A DNA stretch of 64,000 nt from Synechococcus sp. UW140 (GTDB lineage: Bacteria; Cyanobacteriota; Cyanobacteriia; PCC-6307; Cyanobiaceae). The notes below the pieces were generated by a model. The model did not search any database. It was not told where the DNA came from and saw nothing but the letters and a program-made list of their open reading frames with translations. The translations under genes and the position numbers were made by a program. Location of the stretch: assembly GCA_945860085.1 (NCBI GenBank), contig CAMAPJ010000003.1:1-64000 (forward strand). The letters are read 5' to 3'. Positions 61,262 through 64,000 of the stretch are shown in pieces (position 1 is the first letter of the stretch; every line of letters starts with the position of its first letter).

Positions 61262-62352
61262 GTGCCCAGCACCGCTTGGATGATTAACGCCTGGCGATGG
61301 GCTGCTGCCGCAAGCGTTGCAGCGCCTGGATGCAGTGAGGGTTGAGCTGCAGCTGCCAGCTGATCCAGCAGGCGCAGGTTTGCTGCTCCAATGGCGTTCA
61401 AGCCCTTCTGAGCTAATTGCCGGGCCCCGATCGCGTCGTGGCCGCTGCGTTTAAGGCTTCCTTGCAGTGCCAGCTTGAGCATCGTTTGCACTCGCTCAGG
61501 GTGTTCCTGGTGGCAACACAGGTGGCTGAGCCTCAGACCATCGGGCTCGAGCGTTACACGTGGTGGATCAAAGGGATGCAGGGGTGCTCGTTGGCCTTGA
61601 TGCTCCACTCGAATGGTTCCCACCCCTTCAACCGTGATCTCCAGAGGAGCACTGTGGGCAAACGGGGTGGAGTGATCGCAGTGGCCGTAGTGGAGGGCTA
61701 GATCGAGCACGTCGCGGCGATTGCCGTAGTGGGCAAAACACTCGCGGCTTCCTGCTTGCGCGGTTTTGATCCGCATCGCACCATCGCTGATCGCATAAGG
61801 GGCTCCCTGGTGATGGTGGTTGAGGAGATCAATCAAGGGCATCAGCACCGGCTGGCGATGATCTTTTTCAAGATCGGATCGCCAGCCAAAGCTGCGGGTG
61901 GCCAGGAAGCCCTCGGCCGCCGAGCGTTCCGCCTTGGCCCCATGGCCAGGCTTGAGCGGTGCAAGGGCAGCCGCGACGTTGGCTGAGCCGTCAACAAGCC
62001 GGGCAGGATGCTGGCTGCTCCACCAATGCAACTTGCCAGTGGCGTTGTAGAGCTCGACATGCAGTTGCAGCAGCTCGCGCTGTATCGCGGTGGCGGCTGG
62101 TGGTGGCTGCAGCAACTGCAGGGCATCGGCTGAGCCGGACCATTGGGCCGCCTCAATCGGCAGCAGCAACTCGACGGGCAGGCTGATCAGAGCGCCAGTT
62201 GTTTCTGGTGGTGCCAGCAGGCGCATGGCGCCCTGGGCCACCTCCACTTGCAGCTGGGGATGCCACTGGGCCCCATGGGCAGCGCACAGGTGGGCAATCT
62301 CCGCTAAGAGCGCCGCGGTGGCTGGCTGGTCGCTGGCAATTGCGAGCTTCAT
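61258..62352 (-). CDS. SET-domain-like protein (Rubisco LSMT/SETD-like)
   Basis: GALISLPVELLLPIE; ATRSFGW...PVLMPLIDLLNHHHQGAPY...ECFAHYGNRRDVLDLALHYGHCD. Confidence 0.6.
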   Translation of the reverse strand: MKLAIASDQPATAALLAEIAHLCAAHGAQWHPQLQVEVAQGAMRLLAPPETTGALISLPVELLLPIEAAQWSGSADALQLLQPPPAATAIQRELLQLHVELYNATGKLHWWSSQHPARLVDGSANVAAALAPLKPGHGAKAERSAAEGFLATRSFGWRSDLEKDHRQPVLMPLIDLLNHHHQGAPYAISDGAMRIKTAQAGSRECFAHYGNRRDVLDLALHYGHCDHSTPFAHSAPLEITVEGVGTIRVEHQGQRAPLHPFDPPRVTLEPDGLRLSHLCCHQEHPERVQTMLKLALQGSLKRSGHDAIGARQLAQKGLNAIGAANLRLLDQLAAAAQPSLHPGAATLAAAAHRQALIIQAVLGT

Positions 62353-63740
62353 TCGAACTCGGCTGGTTGGCTGGCGGGCGAGATGGCCACCACACTCCCA
62401 CTGAGCTGATCCGCCGCGCTGCATGGCCCGGGCGTTGTCTCAGGCTGGAAGGGCGGATGGCCCAATCCAACCCAAAAGGTGGTGCCATCGCTGGCGAGTG
62501 ACCAGGCCGGTAGCTCTGCCTCGAAGCTCAGCCGCGGCGTTTGGTTGATGCGCTGACCGCTGGCTTGCACCGCTGTGATCTGGCTGCGCCAGCGCTGTGA
62601 TGCGCGCTGCTCGCTGGTGAGCAGCAACCAGCCCGCTTGGTTGGCAATCAGATCCATTGCCTGAACGCCGGATCTCAGAGGAATGGGCTGGACCTGAATC
62701 CTGCCGGACTCACCTTTTTTGGCAATGAAGGCCAGACGCCGGGCCGGATCATCACGCCAGGGGCCCAGGCTGCCAATCCAAGCCAGCTGGTTTTGGGCGG
62801 GGGTGGCCCGCTCAATCCAGGCAAAGCGCTGCCCAGCCCCGGGTACTCCTGGCAGCAGATCAATTGCGCTGATGTCTTGGCGCGCTTGCCAAAGGCCATC
62901 TGGCCTCAATTGGTGCACCGCCGCAAAACGCTGCCAGCGGCCGCCGGCCTGCAGCCAACGCTTAAGACCTGGCCCTGGCAACGCCTCAACGGCAAACAAT
63001 TCGCCAGCTAGGGGCAGCAGGGCCGTGGCCCGCCTGCCCGCCAGCCGTTGCACGCTCCAGCGGCTGCCGCCATCGCGCGACACCGCCAGCGCCGAACCAT
63101 GGCGTTCCAGCGCAGGACCTGAGGTCACCGCGTCCGGCACATTGCCGGCAACCACCATCGCGCCTTGGTGCCAGGCCAGGTCGTAGGCGTGAATGAAGCG
63201 AGGCAGCCTGCGCTCTTGCCACCACAGGCTGCCAGTGCTGGAGCGGCGGTAGAGATTGCCCCAGCGCCAGCTGCCGCGGGCATCGGCACCGGTGATCCAG
63301 AGCTGCTGGCCATGGGGCACAAAGCGGCTGATCTCCTCCTCGCTCAGGCTTGCCTCCTGCAGCCAGCGCCCTTGATCGAGGGCATAGGCCCACACCGGCA
63401 CTGGGCCTGCGTTAGCAGTGGGACCGTCGTTGGCGGCATTGCCTAAGCCCACGTAGAGCCGCCCGTCAAAGCGCGCAAGATCCCAGGGGGTGCGCGGCAG
63501 GCTCTGCCAGCAGGCGGGGTAGCGCAGGGCGGCGGGATTGCCCAGGTTGCGGGCCTGCCAGCCTTTGCTGAGCACCTGCAGCGGCGCCGCCGTTGGTTTG
63601 CTGCTTGCTGGTTGCTGCCAAGGCAAGGGGGGGAGCAGCGGCAGGCTGTAAGCCGGCTCGAGCTGGGGCCAGAGCCAGCGGGTCAAGCCAACGCCGGCCA
63701 TTAAGGTCGCGGCAAGGGCCGTCCACTCCTTCTGCCCCAT
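62349..63740 (-). CDS. N-terminally anchored beta-propeller-like protein
   Basis: N-terminal hydrophobic segment WTALAATLMAGVGLTRWLW; repeated SRDGGSRWSVQRL / LYVGLGNAA / FWVGLGHPPF blades. Confidence 0.6.
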   Translation of the reverse strand: MGQKEWTALAATLMAGVGLTRWLWPQLEPAYSLPLLPPLPWQQPASSKPTAAPLQVLSKGWQARNLGNPAALRYPACWQSLPRTPWDLARFDGRLYVGLGNAANDGPTANAGPVPVWAYALDQGRWLQEASLSEEEISRFVPHGQQLWITGADARGSWRWGNLYRRSSTGSLWWQERRLPRFIHAYDLAWHQGAMVVAGNVPDAVTSGPALERHGSALAVSRDGGSRWSVQRLAGRRATALLPLAGELFAVEALPGPGLKRWLQAGGRWQRFAAVHQLRPDGLWQARQDISAIDLLPGVPGAGQRFAWIERATPAQNQLAWIGSLGPWRDDPARRLAFIAKKGESGRIQVQPIPLRSGVQAMDLIANQAGWLLLTSEQRASQRWRSQITAVQASGQRINQTPRLSFEAELPAWSLASDGTTFWVGLGHPPFQPETTPGPCSAADQLSGSVVAISPASQPAEFE

Positions 63741-64000
63741 GCCGCCCGACTTCATCAGCCAGCGCATCCTGCCTCGGCTACAGCGGTGGCGGCTTGTGGC
63801 TCGCTTGGCCCGGGAAGCCGGCTGGCGCCACCTGAGCGGCCTGGCGCTGCTGAGCGGCTTGAGCAGTGTGCTGGATATCGCCGGCCTGGGCGTTGGTGTG
63901 TCACTGCTGCTCGGTGCTGCCCCAGGCACCAGCTGGCAGCTGCCGGTGCAACTCCCCTTGCAGCAGGGGCTGGCGGTATTGGTGGGGCTGATGCTGTTGC
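63739..64000 (+). CDS. Probable ABC transporter permease/ATP-binding protein, truncated at window end
   Basis: MPPDFISQRILPRLQRWRLVARLAREAGWRHLSGLALLSGLSSVLDIAGLGVGVSLLL; open to the window end. Confidence 0.6.
   Translation, partial: MPPDFISQRILPRLQRWRLVARLAREAGWRHLSGLALLSGLSSVLDIAGLGVGVSLLLGAAPGTSWQLPVQLPLQQGLAVLVGLMLL

Overview
This is a high-GC picocyanobacterial chromosome segment (Synechococcus/Cyanobium type). Support comes from psbH, psbN, psbI, psbK, ntcA, txlA and several cyanobacteria-restricted DUF families. About 0.1-55.3 kb is mostly conserved core: a broken FG-GAP/Ig-like repeat surface protein, glmM, thyX, dcd, a CobO-like protein, ntcA, pth, a GH38 alpha-mannosidase, an LptD-like DUF3769 protein, leuCD, cinA, a MraY/WecA-type transferase, glyA, tRNA-Arg(ACG), murJ, sfsA, amt plus an unusual P-II gene, ispH, purH, a histidine kinase, cobS, tgt, a GH15/phosphorylase-kinase-like protein and a CorC-type protein. 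At 55.28 kb there is a tRNA-3'-end-like fragment. From there to the window end lies an accessory region: two orphan DNA-binding-like ORFs, an RHH antitoxin with only a scrap of its PIN toxin, and then a tightly packed putative RiPP (lasso-peptide-like) cluster. That cluster has an ATP-grasp, a PqqD/RRE protein, a B2 transglutaminase-like protease, an asparagine-synthetase-like cyclase, a SET-domain-like protein, a beta-propeller-like protein and the start of a probable ABC exporter, with no precursor peptide visible. A second recurrent signal is a set of short-period degenerate tandem repeats (12, 13, 15, 17 and 21 bp). Those inside ORFs all have periods divisible by 3, and one array interrupts a histidine-kinase ATPase domain. 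All calls come from reading sequence and translations; no database search was run.
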